Assembly (NCBI GenBank): GCA_963664285.2
Contig: CAXXNX010000007.1
Span: 1 to 64,000, forward strand
DNA: 64,000 nt
Origin: JAJCYL01 sp963664285
GTDB lineage: Bacteria > Bacteroidota > Bacteroidia > Cytophagales > Cyclobacteriaceae
Reading direction: 5' to 3'
The notes under the pieces are model-generated. The model ran no database searches, was not told the DNA's origin, and saw nothing but the letters and a program-made list of their open reading frames with translations. The translations under genes and the position numbers were made by a program. The first letter of the stretch is position 1. Every line of letters begins with the position of its first letter. Below are positions 46,326-57,600 of the stretch, piece after piece.

Positions 46326-46411
46326 TGCATTGAAAAATAGATGACTACTAATTCTTTATAACCATTTTTAGTTGTATATAGTTAAAAAATTTTAGTGACT
46401 AAGTAAAAACT

Positions 46412-47521
46412 TGTAAGTTCAAGTAATAAGTGCAATTTTCCTTTGTAGCACTTGCTTTGCGTTTAGGTAATTAAATTTTCTAACAGGGCGTTCATTGATT
46501 TTGTTTTCAACAACTTTGATTTGCTCCTCTGTAACAAATCTAATATCTGTTTTCTTAGGATAAAACCTTCTGATTACCCCAATCCTATTTTCAACTGTCC
46601 CTTTATCCTGACTAGTATAGGGACGAGTGAAATAGGCATCCACATCAAGGGATTGAGCAATCAACTCATGTTTAGAAAATGCCATATCATTATCAAAAGT
46701 GAGTGTTTCCAGTTTGTGTTTATCCTGAGAGAGTTCCTCCACAATAGCTTCGGCCATTTGATCGGCATTTTTACTGTGCATCTTTCTGATTCTGGTAAAA
46801 AGACTTGCTCGGTCTGTCATCACCAACAAAGAGCCTTTGTGGTTTTTACCCATCATTAAATCGACTTCTATATCTCCCAATCGTTCCCTTTTGTTAATGA
46901 TCTGGGGTCGCTGTTCAATTGATACCCTATTCGGGATAATACCTCTACGATCTTTTCTGTTTCCTCGTTTGCGCCTTCGTTTGCCATGTTTTAGATATGT
47001 GTATAGTTGTTTGTATTCTTGGTTCTCCTGGCGGTTGGTGTGCTTACATTCCCATATCCATTGGTAAATCCATTCATGGCTAAGTGGACATTCTCTCGTT
47101 TTCTTTCCCTGATGGCTGATCAATTCAGGACTCCATCTATCTTCTTGGAGCCGGTTAACTATCCAGTCTTTCATGGGTTTGGTGAAAATCACTCTTTTTG
47201 GCTTTTCTTGATGACGAAGATTGGTCCTCCTTTGTGCATTTGCTGTTCGATAGACACCAGCTCCCCTACCTCTTGAACCCACATTTCGCTTAAGCTCACG
47301 TGAGATCGTAGACGGGTGAAAATGAACGATACAGGCAATCTCCTTTTGAGTAGCTCCTGTTTTCAATAATGCTTCAATTTGATACCTTTGATCAATACTG
47401 AGATGTGTGTAGTTTTTTGACATTTTGCAATCCAAAGATTGCACTGCTCAGGCAATTGAAGGATGAAAAAGCCCTTAAAAGCTTTTTCATCCTTCAATTG
47501 CACTTATTAGTTGATCTCAGC
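46412..47521 (-). mobile_element. IS30-family element, copy 5 (intact, inverted)
   Basis: This 1110-bp copy is in reverse orientation, flanked by ACT at 46409-46411 and 47522-47524. Its internal hairpin arms are extended to 21 bp (GCAATTGAAGGATGAAAAAG and complement) by a change of AAAAGC to AATTGC. Its left end lies 12 bp before the DUF4837 start codon. Confidence 0.95.
46419..47423 (-). CDS. IS30-family transposase (copy 5)
   Basis: This complete 334-residue transposase runs from ATG 47423 (GTG at 47444 possible). The helix-turn-helix and DDE residues are as in copy 4. It carries the ECKHTNRQENQ variant seen also in copies 1 and 2, while copies 3 and 4 have NHQENQ, so the five copies fall into two sublines. 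Confidence 0.95.
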   Translation of the reverse strand: MSKNYTHLSIDQRYQIEALLKTGATQKEIACIVHFHPSTISRELKRNVGSRGRGAGVYRTANAQRRTNLRHQEKPKRVIFTKPMKDWIVNRLQEDRWSPELISHQGKKTRECPLSHEWIYQWIWECKHTNRQENQEYKQLYTYLKHGKRRRKRGNRKDRRGIIPNRVSIEQRPQIINKRERLGDIEVDLMMGKNHKGSLLVMTDRASLFTRIRKMHSKNADQMAEAIVEELSQDKHKLETLTFDNDMAFSKHELIAQSLDVDAYFTRPYTSQDKGTVENRIGVIRRFYPKKTDIRFVTEEQIKVVENKINERPVRKFNYLNAKQVLQRKIALIT

Positions 47522-47533
47522 ACTAACTCAATA

Positions 47534-48631
47534 ATGAAATTCAAATTATTTCTTCTGCCAATCATCGGATTCTTTCTGATAGAAGGGTGTGATCAGGCAA
47601 TCCGTGATGCCAACAAAGAATTCATGCCCCTCGCACAAGGAGCAATGGGGGAAATTATACTGGTAATGGATTCAGCACAATGGAAAGGCCAAATTGGGTC
47701 AGAATTAAGAAAAACGTTTCATGCCATTATGCCGGGACTGCCCCAGGATGAGCCACTTTTTAAATTATTCCACGTCAACCCTATCAGGTTGAATAGCGTG
47801 CTGAAACAAGCCAAAAACATGATTTTTGTGACTGTGTTGAGTGACAAGAGCCAGGCAAGCCAGATCCTAAAAAGCTATTTTACCAAAGAATCATTAAAAA
47901 GGATCCAGAAAGAGAATGACCTCTATATGTTTATTAAAAAAGATGATTTTGCCCGCGGTCAAGAGGTTCTTCATCTTTTTGGTCCCGACCAGCAAACGTT
48001 AGTTTCAAACTTGCAGGCAAATCGTGAGAAGATCAGAGCCTATTTTGAAAAAACTGAACGCAAAAGACTACAATTGGCATTATTCAAATCTGAAAACAGA
48101 GCATTAAGCTCAGAATTAAAAAGTAAGCATGAGTTTAGTATAAGGGTACCCTATGGTTATGAGCTAGCCAGGAATGACGACAACTTTATCTGGATCAGAC
48201 AAATGGAATATCCAGAAGAGAAGAGCTTCTTTATCTATTATGAACCTTACCTATCTTCAGATATTTTTAACAAGGATTCAATTGCCAAACTTAGAAATAA
48301 GATCACTTCAAGTTTAATTAGAGATATTCAAAACCAGGGCACTTATATGACCCTTCAGGAAGAAAAACACATGCCATACTTTACTAAAGAAATAAACCTG
48401 AATGGAAACTACGCCTTCGAAATGAGAGGTCTCTGGAAATTGAGTGACATCTCTGCCGGCGGACCGTTCGTGAGTTACACAACTGTGGACGAAAAACTTG
48501 GTCGACTATACTATATTGAAGGTTATGTATACCATCCCTCGGGAGATAAAAGAGATTGGATAAGAGAAATGGATACTATTCTGCAGACATTTCTAATCTC
48601 AGATCAAGGTCCCTCAGAATCAACTGATTAA
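47534..48631 (+). CDS. DUF4837 family lipoprotein
   Basis: This is a Bacteroidota-specific lipoprotein of unknown function, ~365 residues. The signal MKFKLFLLPIIGFFLIEGC ends in a lipobox Cys (IEGC), followed by the conserved PLAQGAMGEIILVMDSAQWK and GLPQDEPLFKLFHVNP. Later strands (FIWIRQMEYPEEKSFFIYYE, ALKSFF-type helices) fit the family. The frame is open upstream into IS30, but I start at ATG 47534 because the signal peptide begins there. The native promoter seems to have been displaced by IS30 copy 5, which ends at 47521. Confidence 0.85.
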   Translation: MKFKLFLLPIIGFFLIEGCDQAIRDANKEFMPLAQGAMGEIILVMDSAQWKGQIGSELRKTFHAIMPGLPQDEPLFKLFHVNPIRLNSVLKQAKNMIFVTVLSDKSQASQILKSYFTKESLKRIQKENDLYMFIKKDDFARGQEVLHLFGPDQQTLVSNLQANREKIRAYFEKTERKRLQLALFKSENRALSSELKSKHEFSIRVPYGYELARNDDNFIWIRQMEYPEEKSFFIYYEPYLSSDIFNKDSIAKLRNKITSSLIRDIQNQGTYMTLQEEKHMPYFTKEINLNGNYAFEMRGLWKLSDISAGGPFVSYTTVDEKLGRLYYIEGYVYHPSGDKRDWIREMDTILQTFLISDQGPSESTD

Positions 48632-48726
48632 GGGTACCTCTAAAGCCTTAATCGCGTTTTTCGTATTTACGGATAGATTTATTATCCCATTCCCGTCAAA
48701 AGCTGTGTTCAAACAGTACGGATTGA

Positions 48727-48734
48727 TATTTTTG
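48727..48734 (+). promoter_or_regulatory. Possible -7 box of the malic enzyme gene
   Basis: TATTTTTG fits TAnnTTTG exactly, 16 bp before the ATG at 48751. No good TTG is found at the right distance (TGTG at 48704-48707 is the nearest), so the assignment is tentative. Confidence 0.35.
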
Positions 48735-48750
48735 GGGTCAATCCGTTGAT

Positions 48751-51021
48751 ATGAACATCAAAAACCGTAAAGAAGACGCCCTGAGCTATCATTCGCAGGA
48801 CCCTAAAGGAAAAATTGAAGTTACTCCCACAAAACCGGTCAGTAGTCAATCAGATCTTGCATTAGCCTACTCTCCAGGTGTTGCAGTGCCTTGTCTCGAA
48901 ATAGCTGAAAATAAAGAGGATGTCTATAAATACACGGCCAAAGGCAATCTTGTAGCTGTTATTTCAAATGGCACTGCAGTGCTCGGGTTGGGGGACATCG
49001 GCCCCGAAGCCTCCAAACCTGTTATGGAAGGCAAAGCAGTATTATTTAAGAAATTTGCCGGCATTAACGTTTTCGATATCGAAGTTGCAGAAAACGACCC
49101 TGACGAGTTCATTAGAATTGTAAAGTCGCTCGAACCCACTTTTGGGGGTATCAATCTTGAAGACATTAAAGCGCCTGAAAGTTTTAAGATCGAAACAGAA
49201 CTCCGCGAGAAGATGCAGATTCCTGTAATGCATGATGATCAACATGGAACCGCAATAATATCAGCCGCCGCTTTGATTAATGCACTGAATCTCGTTCAGA
49301 AAAAAATTGAGAACATAAATATTACTATTAATGGCGCTGGCGGTGCAGCTATTGCATGTGCTTCTCTTTATGTGTCGTTGGGCGCTTCCAGAGAAAATAT
49401 CGTTATGCTCGATAGTAAAGGAGTCATACATAAAGATCGGCCTGGTTTGAATCCCATGAAAGCTCAATTTGCAACCACAAGAAAAATTTCAACTCTCGAT
49501 GATGCCCTAAAAGATGCCGATGTGTTCTGTGGTCTGTCAAGGGGAAACGTAGTTTCTCCGGAACAAATTAAAAAAATGGCCAATAACCCTATTGTATTCG
49601 CTCTAGCCAACCCTGACCCGGAAATTGCTTACGACATTGCAATGGCCACTCGCGATGACATTATCATGGCCACAGGGAGATCAGACCATCCCAACCAGGT
49701 GAATAATGTTTTGGGTTTCCCTTATATATTCAGGGGTGCACTGGATGTTAGAGCTACTGCAATCAATGAGGAGATGAAATTGGCGGCTGTAAAAGCTATT
49801 GCGCAGTTGGCTAAAGAACCTGTTCCGGAAATGGTAATCAAGGCATATGGTAATCAAAAGATCTCATTTGGTAGAGAATATCTAATTCCTAAACCGCTCG
49901 ATCCGCGATTGATTACCGCCATATCGCCAGCAGTGGCAAAAGCAGCAATTAAATCCGGGGTTGCACGCCATGAAATTGCTGACTGGGATGCCTATGATCT
50001 TGAACTGCAAAAGCGCATTGGTATCGACCAAAGAATAATGTCGAGAATTATCAGTAGTGCAAGAAAGGATCCTAAGAGAGTGGTCTTTGCAGAAGCAGAT
50101 CATCCGAAAATACTTAAGGCAGCCCAAATGATAAGTGATGATGGCATCGGATATCCCATTCTTCTAGGTAACAAGAAGCGGATAAAAGAACTGATTGTAG
50201 AAAACGAATTGGATCTGACCTGTGAAATAATTGATCCCGAAGAAGATTCTGAAAAAATTAAAACTTTTGCCGAAATTCTTTATAATAAAAGAAAACGTAA
50301 AGGCGTCACGCCTTTCACTTCTAAACATCTGGCAAAAGAGAGAAACTACTTTGGCTGCCTAATGATCGAAAGTGGAGAAGCCGAAGCATTCATTTCTGGT
50401 TTGACTAATAATTACTCTACCGCCATACGACCCGCTTTACAAATTATTGGGATGGAGGAAGGGATTAAGAAGGTGGCCGGCATGTATATCATTTTGAACA
50501 AGAATGGCACCTATTTTTTTGCTGACACTACGGTAAATGTTAATCCCAGCGCAGAAGATCTGGTTGAAATTATTGGAATGACCGCCAGAGGTGTCAGGTT
50601 TTTTGATAGTGAACCGAGAATTGGTGTTTTATCCTATTCCAATTTCGGATCGAGCATTGGTGAAGTTCCCAATAAAGTCCAGCAGGCCGTAAAAATGGCT
50701 AAAAAGCAATACCCGGAAACCATTATCGACGGTGATCTCCAGGCCAATGTGGCTTTAAACAAAGAACTGCTAAATGAGGTATACCCATTCTCTGATCTTT
50801 GCCCGGAGGGTGCTAATACACTAATATTTCCTGATCTTACTTCTGGCAACATTGCTTATAAACTTCTAATGGAATTAGGCAATGCCGAAGCAATTGGGCC
50901 CGTTCTTCTAGGTATGAATAAACCGGTACATGTCCTGCAATTAGGAAGTTCAGTCCGAGAGATATATAATATGGCAGCCATTGCAGTAGTAGAGGCTCAA
51001 TATAATAGTACAAAAGCATAG
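48751..51021 (+). CDS. maeB: NADP-dependent malic enzyme with phosphotransacetylase-like domain
   Basis: This enzyme converts malate to pyruvate and CO2 with formation of NADPH. At 756 residues it is the MaeB class. The malic domain is residues ~1-420 (LAYSPGVAVPCLEIAENKED, INLEDIKAPESFKIE, MHDDQHGTAIISAAAL, NGAGGAAIACASLYVS as nucleotide site). A phosphotransacetylase-like domain fills ~425-756 (RVVFAEADHPKILKAAQ and GVLSYSNFGSS). In MaeB that domain senses acetyl-CoA and does not act as an enzyme. The start is ATG at 48751. It is 3 bp ahead of ruvA, in one transcription unit. Confidence 0.96.
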   Translation: MNIKNRKEDALSYHSQDPKGKIEVTPTKPVSSQSDLALAYSPGVAVPCLEIAENKEDVYKYTAKGNLVAVISNGTAVLGLGDIGPEASKPVMEGKAVLFKKFAGINVFDIEVAENDPDEFIRIVKSLEPTFGGINLEDIKAPESFKIETELREKMQIPVMHDDQHGTAIISAAALINALNLVQKKIENINITINGAGGAAIACASLYVSLGASRENIVMLDSKGVIHKDRPGLNPMKAQFATTRKISTLDDALKDADVFCGLSRGNVVSPEQIKKMANNPIVFALANPDPEIAYDIAMATRDDIIMATGRSDHPNQVNNVLGFPYIFRGALDVRATAINEEMKLAAVKAIAQLAKEPVPEMVIKAYGNQKISFGREYLIPKPLDPRLITAISPAVAKAAIKSGVARHEIADWDAYDLELQKRIGIDQRIMSRIISSARKDPKRVVFAEADHPKILKAAQMISDDGIGYPILLGNKKRIKELIVENELDLTCEIIDPEEDSEKIKTFAEILYNKRKRKGVTPFTSKHLAKERNYFGCLMIESGEAEAFISGLTNNYSTAIRPALQIIGMEEGIKKVAGMYIILNKNGTYFFADTTVNVNPSAEDLVEIIGMTARGVRFFDSEPRIGVLSYSNFGSSIGEVPNKVQQAVKMAKKQYPETIIDGDLQANVALNKELLNEVYPFSDLCPEGANTLIFPDLTSGNIAYKLLMELGNAEAIGPVLLGMNKPVHVLQLGSSVREIYNMAAIAVVEAQYNSTKA

Positions 51022-51024
51022 TTC

Positions 51025-51618
51025 ATGATAACTTATTTAGAAGGCAAACTTGCGGTAAAGGAACCTACTTATGTCGTAATAGATGTAAAAGGAGTAGGCT
51101 ATGAAGTAAAAATAACGCTCAATACTTATTCGACGATAAAGGATCTCGATCAATTCAAATTACATACTCATCTGCATATAAAAGAAGATGCTCATACACT
51201 GTTTGGATTTTCTGACCCAAAGGAAAAAAGTCGCTTTCTCGATCTTATATCCATTTCCGGCGTGGGGCCAGCTACAGGATTAATGATTTTGTCTTCTCTA
51301 TCTCCAGAGGAATTGCAACATGCTATTCTCAATAACGATGTCAGGACAATTCAATCGGTGAAAGGCATTGGGGGCAAAACAGCTCAACGTGTAATCCTGG
51401 AATTGAAAGATAAAATGAGAAAAGAGGACATTCCAGAGATTGAGACTAAATTATCATCCCATATTAACAATACCCTAAGATCAGAAGCGTTATCCGCCCT
51501 AATCACCTTAGGAATTAACAAAAATACCGCTGAAAAGAACATTGATTCGATTTTGAGAACGCACCTGGGAGAAATCACCCTGGAAGAATTAATTAAACTG
51601 GCATTAAGAACAGCCTAA
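51025..51618 (+). CDS. ruvA: Holliday junction branch migration protein RuvA
   Basis: RuvA binds four-way DNA junctions and loads the RuvB motor. The 197-residue protein has the N-terminal OB domain (MITYLEGKLAVKEPTYVVID) and two helix-hairpin-helix motifs (ISISGVGPATGLMIL and VKGIGGKTAQRVILELKD). The flexible C-terminal domain that contacts RuvB follows (LRSEALSALITLGINKNTAE). It is followed after 14 bp by sprA, an arrangement that I know to be common in Bacteroidota. Confidence 0.96.
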   Translation: MITYLEGKLAVKEPTYVVIDVKGVGYEVKITLNTYSTIKDLDQFKLHTHLHIKEDAHTLFGFSDPKEKSRFLDLISISGVGPATGLMILSSLSPEELQHAILNNDVRTIQSVKGIGGKTAQRVILELKDKMRKEDIPEIETKLSSHINNTLRSEALSALITLGINKNTAEKNIDSILRTHLGEITLEELIKLALRTA

Positions 51619-51632
51619 TCATTAACCTTAAA

Positions 51633-54600
51633 GTGAGCCGGCAGACGATAAGACTATTTGTGTTGTTGATTTTTGGTTTCGTCTACAAACCAGGTGTTGC
51701 CCATTCTAATACTACCTTATCCAAATATTATTTTCGACAGGACACAATAAAACAAGACACCTTAAAAAACCGGTTTGAAGGGCCGTATGAACCAAACCGA
51801 CGGCCTACATATGAACAGAAAGACCGGTTTGGTGACCCATTTTCCAATAACACCAGCCCCTCTCCTCTCCTTTTGCAAGATCCTGCAAGCTTAAAACTCG
51901 ATGTCGAGATAGATACCGGGATGAACTATACTATATATGAGAAAATAGGGGACATCAACTACAGGCCCACTACCACAATGAGTTTTGAAGAGTTCAATGA
52001 TCATGTTGATCGACAGATTATTAAGAACTACTGGAAAGAACGCTCTGTTGGACTAGATGGAGAAAGTGCAGTAAGTGGCCGTCAACTCATTCCAAAACTT
52101 TTTATCAGCCCCGTTTTCGACAGGATCTTCGGAGGAAGTTACGTTGATATTCAACCCAATGGGTTTGTAAATCTGGATTTTGGCGCACGTTTCCAGCGTA
52201 TAGATAATCCGGCCGTACCGGTAAGACAACAGCGAAATGGCGGTTTCGAATTTGATCAACAGATATCAATGAATGTCCTCGGTAAAATTGGGGAGAAACT
52301 AGCGGTTACCGCCAATTTCGACAACAACAACTCATTCGATTTTCAGAATAACCTGAAGGTAGAATATACGGGTTATGAAGAGGATATCATTAAGAAAATT
52401 GAGATTGGTAATATAAGTATGCCCATCTCAAACAGTCTAATAACCGGTGGGCAGAGTCTTTTTGGTGTTAAGGCACAATTGCAATTTGGTAAGCTGTTTG
52501 TTACCGGTGTTGCTTCGAGGCAACAGGGTCGGAATGAAGTGATTTCTGTTGAGAGTGGTTTTCAGGGGCGTGAATTTGAAGTACGAGCCTCAAATTACGA
52601 TGACAACCGGCATTTCTTCCTTGGCCATTTTTTCCGCGACAATTATGAACGATGGCTGGCTGGATTACCCCAGGTTTTATCCGGAATTAATGTTACCCGC
52701 GTGGAGGTATATATTCTGAACAGGAACAATGACACAAGAACCCTGCGTAATCTCATTGCCCTAATGGACTTAGGTGAAGGACAAAGAATTTTTCGTAGTA
52801 GCAACCCGGCAATTGGTAGTGGTAACCGCAGTGAAGCCTCAAACGAATCGAACGATCTCTTTGCCAGTTTAATTGGGACTCCGGGCATAAGAGATGTAGA
52901 CCAGGTTAGTAGTTTGTTGGAAAGCGGACCTTTCAATTTTGAAAGAGCGGTCGATTTTGAACGGATTACCGCGGCAAGAAAACTGGACCAAAGAGAGTAT
53001 GTATTAAACTCCAAACTAGGATACATATCACTCTTGAGACGATTGCAAAATGATGAAGTACTGGCTGTTGGCTATGAGTATACATTCAACGGTCAACCAT
53101 TTAAAGTTGGTGAACTTACAGAAGACTATGCAAACAGGCCTGAAAACGAGGTTATCATAATGAAATTACTGCGGCCAACCCAGATCAACACACGTGTACC
53201 CACCTGGGATCTAATGATGAAAAACGTCTATAGCCTCGGTGCTAACCAGATAGAAAGAGAAGGTTTCATACTGCGCATTCACTATCGGGACGACCTCACC
53301 GGGATAGATAATCCGAGTTTGCACCAAGGCGCCAGAACAAAAGATCAACAATTACTCAAACTTCTCCGGCTTGATCAACTAAACCCCAACAATGACCCTC
53401 AGCCGGATGGGAATTTTGATTTCATTGAAGGTGTTACTATTAACAGCAGAAACGGCAACATCACCTTCCCGGTACTTGAGCCATTTGGCTCAACACTGGA
53501 AAGCTTCTTTGATCCTGTTACCGAAATCAACCTTATTGACAAGTTTGTCTATGATACACTTTATCGCACTACCAAATCTGATGCTGAGCTGGTTGCCTCA
53601 AAAAATAAATATTTCATTCTCGGGAGGTTGAATGCCGGCTCATCCAATGAGATCGTTTTACCAGGTATCAATATAGCAGAGGGATCGGTGATAGTGACTG
53701 CTGGCAATACCCCACTAACTGAGGGTCTTGATTACACCGTGGATTACAACCTGGGAAAAGTCCGCATAATTAATGAGGGTATCTTAAGCTCAGGTAAGCA
53801 AATTGACATCGCGTACGAGAAGGCCGACCTTTTCAACTTCCAAACCCGATGGTTGACGGGAGCCAGGTTTGATTATAAAGTGAGTGACAAAGTCAATTTC
53901 GGCGCTACCATTCTTCATCTAAATGAAAGGCCAGGTGGTATATCACGCTTCAGCGTGGGAAACGAACCAACCAAGAATACGAAGTATGGATTTGATGTGA
54001 ATGTTACTGACGAATCACGCTTCCTTACGAAAATGGTAGATGCAGTTCCTTTCATTACTACCAAAGAAAAATCAATAGTCACATTTAGCGGTGAGTTCGC
54101 ACAGATACTACCAGGCACCTCAAATATTGTCGATGGCAAGGGAACTTCATACATTGATGATTTCGAATCTGCGGCGACACCTTTTAACCTCGGGGGTAGT
54201 GGCAGTGTTTTAAGATGGAAACTGGCAGCTGCTCCTGAAACTGATGACGGTAGATTTGACCTATCCGCAGAGGCTGGTACTGTGTTGGGCAACGCTTATC
54301 GAAGAGCAAAACTCGCATGGTACTCTATTGACAATGTCTTTTACCGGGGTGGAGGTCCTAACCGGCCAGATAACATTGATGAGGACGCCAGATCTAACAA
54401 TTATGTGCGGCAAATCAACCCTCAGGAGATCTTCCCACGGCAGGATCAACAGGTCATCAATACAAACCTGCCAATATTTGATCTTGCCTATTTCCCTGCG
54501 GAAAGAGGCCAGTACAACTATAATCCTAACCTTGACTCTGAAGGAAAACTGCCGGATCCAACGAGAAACTGGGGCGGTATAACACAAGGCATTACTTCTG

Positions 54601-57600
54601 ATGTCGATTTTGATAAAACAAACATTGAATACGTTGAGTTCTGGATGATGGATCCCTTTGTCACAGGCCCTGATGGCAGATCCGGGCTCTTTGGGTTAAG
54701 TGATCAGCAAGCCATTATGGGGGGTGAACTTTTTTTCAACATTGGTAATATTTCAGAGGATGTGATGAAGGACGGGCGGCATGCTTTTGAAAATGGGCTA
54801 CCTCCGGAGGACAATTCCCTGGACGTAATCATCAATGAGTGGGGTAGAGTTACTAATAACCAGTTTCTCACAAAGTTTTTTGATAATTCAACCAATGCCC
54901 GTGAGAATCAGGATGTTGGCTTGGATGGATTACGTAACGATAGGGAATTCGAGTTTTTTAGGACGAGTTTTATCGATCAGTTGAACAGTGGGGCAAGGAA
55001 TCAAATTGAAGATGACCCATCCGCAGATAATTTTGTCCATTATTTAGATCCCAGACACAATGCAGACAACGAGGACAATAAAATTATCGACCGCTATAAG
55101 AACTGGAACGGAATGGACGGTAATTCACCCATTAGCAACAACCGGAGTTTTACTACCTCCGGCACAAATCTTCCCGACAATGAGGACTTGAATAACGATA
55201 ATTCAATTACTGATCTCGAAAGCTACTATGAATACCGGATCTCACTGCGACCGCAGGATCTGCAGGTTGGTAGAAACAATATAGTTGATGAGCAGCAATT
55301 GGAAGGCCGTCCTAAATGGTATCTATTCAGAATCCCTGTAAGAAATCCCACTCGTATCCAGGGCAATATTGAAGGCTTCAAATCGATGCGTTATATGAGA
55401 ACATACCTTACAGGGTTTGCAGATCCTGTGGTTCTCAGGATGGCAAAGTTCCAGCTTGTGGGAAGCCAGTGGAGAAAGTTCACTGAAAACCTTTTCCAGA
55501 AAGGTTATAACGAAATACCGGAGGAAAGCACTTCAGATTTTCTAGTTTCTGTAGTGAACATTGAAGAAAATAGTACAGGCAGTAATCGCAGTTCTCCATA
55601 TGCAATACCACCGGGCATTAACAGGGATCGTGACAATACATCTCCTATTTTCCGAAGGATTAATGAACAATCATTACAGCTATGCGTGGATGACCTTAAT
55701 GACAGGGATGCCCGGGCGGTCTACAAGAATGTCGATTTCGATTTAATCAATTACGGTCGTCTGCAAATGTTCTTGCATGCTGAAGGTCCCAATTTGAGAG
55801 ACGATGAAGTAACTGGGTTTTTAAGACTAGGAACCGACTTTGTGGAAAATTATTATGAAATAGAGGTGCCACTAAAAGTTAGTCCATTTGGGAATCGAAC
55901 GAACTTCCCGGAGGGTGACCTCGATGAAATTGTGTGGCCGGAAGAAAATGAAATTGACATCTCCATAGATGACCTTCTCACTTTAAAAGCAAGAAGAAAT
56001 CGACTCAATATCAGTCAGGAGCTACTTTTTACTGACTCCACTGGGAATCAGAGAATAACTGTAAGGGGTAATCCTGACATTAGTTCAGTCCAGGTACTGA
56101 TGATCGGATTAAGAAATCCTGAGAGCGTTGACCAGGCATCGAAGTCTGTTTGTCTTTGGGCCAATGAACTTCGTGTAACCGATTTTAATAAAAGAGCCGG
56201 ATATGCGGCCAACGGTCGACTTAATATCCAACTGGCGGATGTCGCAAAAATTACCACTTCTGCAAGGTATGTCTCCAATGATTTTGGAGGAATACAACAA
56301 CGCATTTCGGAAAGAACAAGAGAGGAAACAAAGGAGTATGATATCTCGGCCAACATCAATCTGGATAAGATGATTCCAGGTAATCATGGGGTGAAAATTC
56401 CCATGTTTGTCAGTTTTGAAAAAAGTGTAGCTACACCAAAGTTCGATCCAACTGATCCTGACACACCACTTGAAAATTCTGTAGATGCATTTGCTAATCG
56501 TGCTGAAGGCGAAGAGTTTCTAAAGATTGTTCAGGACAGGTCAGAACGTCGGAGTATCAATTTCACAAACGTGAGAAAAGAGAAAGTTAACCCTGAATCA
56601 AGAAGTCACATTTATGACATTGAGAATTTATCTTTCAGTTATTCTTATAGTGAATTAACCCGAAGTAATGTTAATACCGAATCTTTTGTTCAACGCAGCT
56701 ACCATGGTGGATTGGGTTATAACTTTAGCCCCGCAGAGCTATCAGTTGAGCCTTTTAAGAATGTAGGATTCCTTGATAATCCCTTTTTGAAGCTGATAAA
56801 GGATTTCAATTTTTCACTAGCCCCCAATAATCTGAGCTTCCGGGCCGATCTGGACAGGCGATTTACACGAACACAGCTTCGAAATGGCGACCTTACAACT
56901 GATGGCATTGAACCCTTTTTCGAGAAGTTATTCACCTTCAATCGACTATACAACATGCGATGGAATCTAACCAGGAGTTTAAGTCTCGACTATAGTGCAA
57001 GGGTCAACGCCATAGTTGACGAGCCTAACGAAATAAAGGAAAATGGCGATTTACTGACCAAGCAAGAAAGAAAAGACTCCATCTTTAATAACTTAAAGCA
57101 TTTTGGAAGGACGAAAAATTTCAATCAAAACATTACAGCAACTTACCGGCTTCCTTTGGATAAGTTCCCGGTTACGGATTGGACCAGCGCTGACGTTCGC
57201 TATTCGGCCGGATATATATGGACCGCGGGTTCATTTCGACAAGCCGATACGCTCGGCAATACCATTCAAAACAACAGGGAGAGAGGCGTTAATGGAAAAC
57301 TCGACTTCGTGAAACTTTACAATAAAGTCAAATTTTTAAAAGATATCAATACCCCCGCCAGAAGGCGTACTTCTGGCAGAGGTCGACAACCGACAGTCAA
57401 CGATACCACGAAAGCAGGGACCCCGGGGGCTGTTAAAGGTTTTTTTAGAATGCTTATGTCTCTGCGATCCATTAACATGAACTATAGCATTCGTGAAGCA
57501 ACAACCCTTCCCGGTTTCCGGCCAAGGGCCTTTTTATTCGGATTGGATAGTGCATTTGAGGCTCCGGGCGCCGCTTTCATTTTTGGTAGTCAGGATCCAA

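Noticed and set aside
47405..47533. N-terminal extension of the DUF4837 gene into IS30
   Set aside because: The signal peptide starts at ATG 47534; the extension is transposon sequence.
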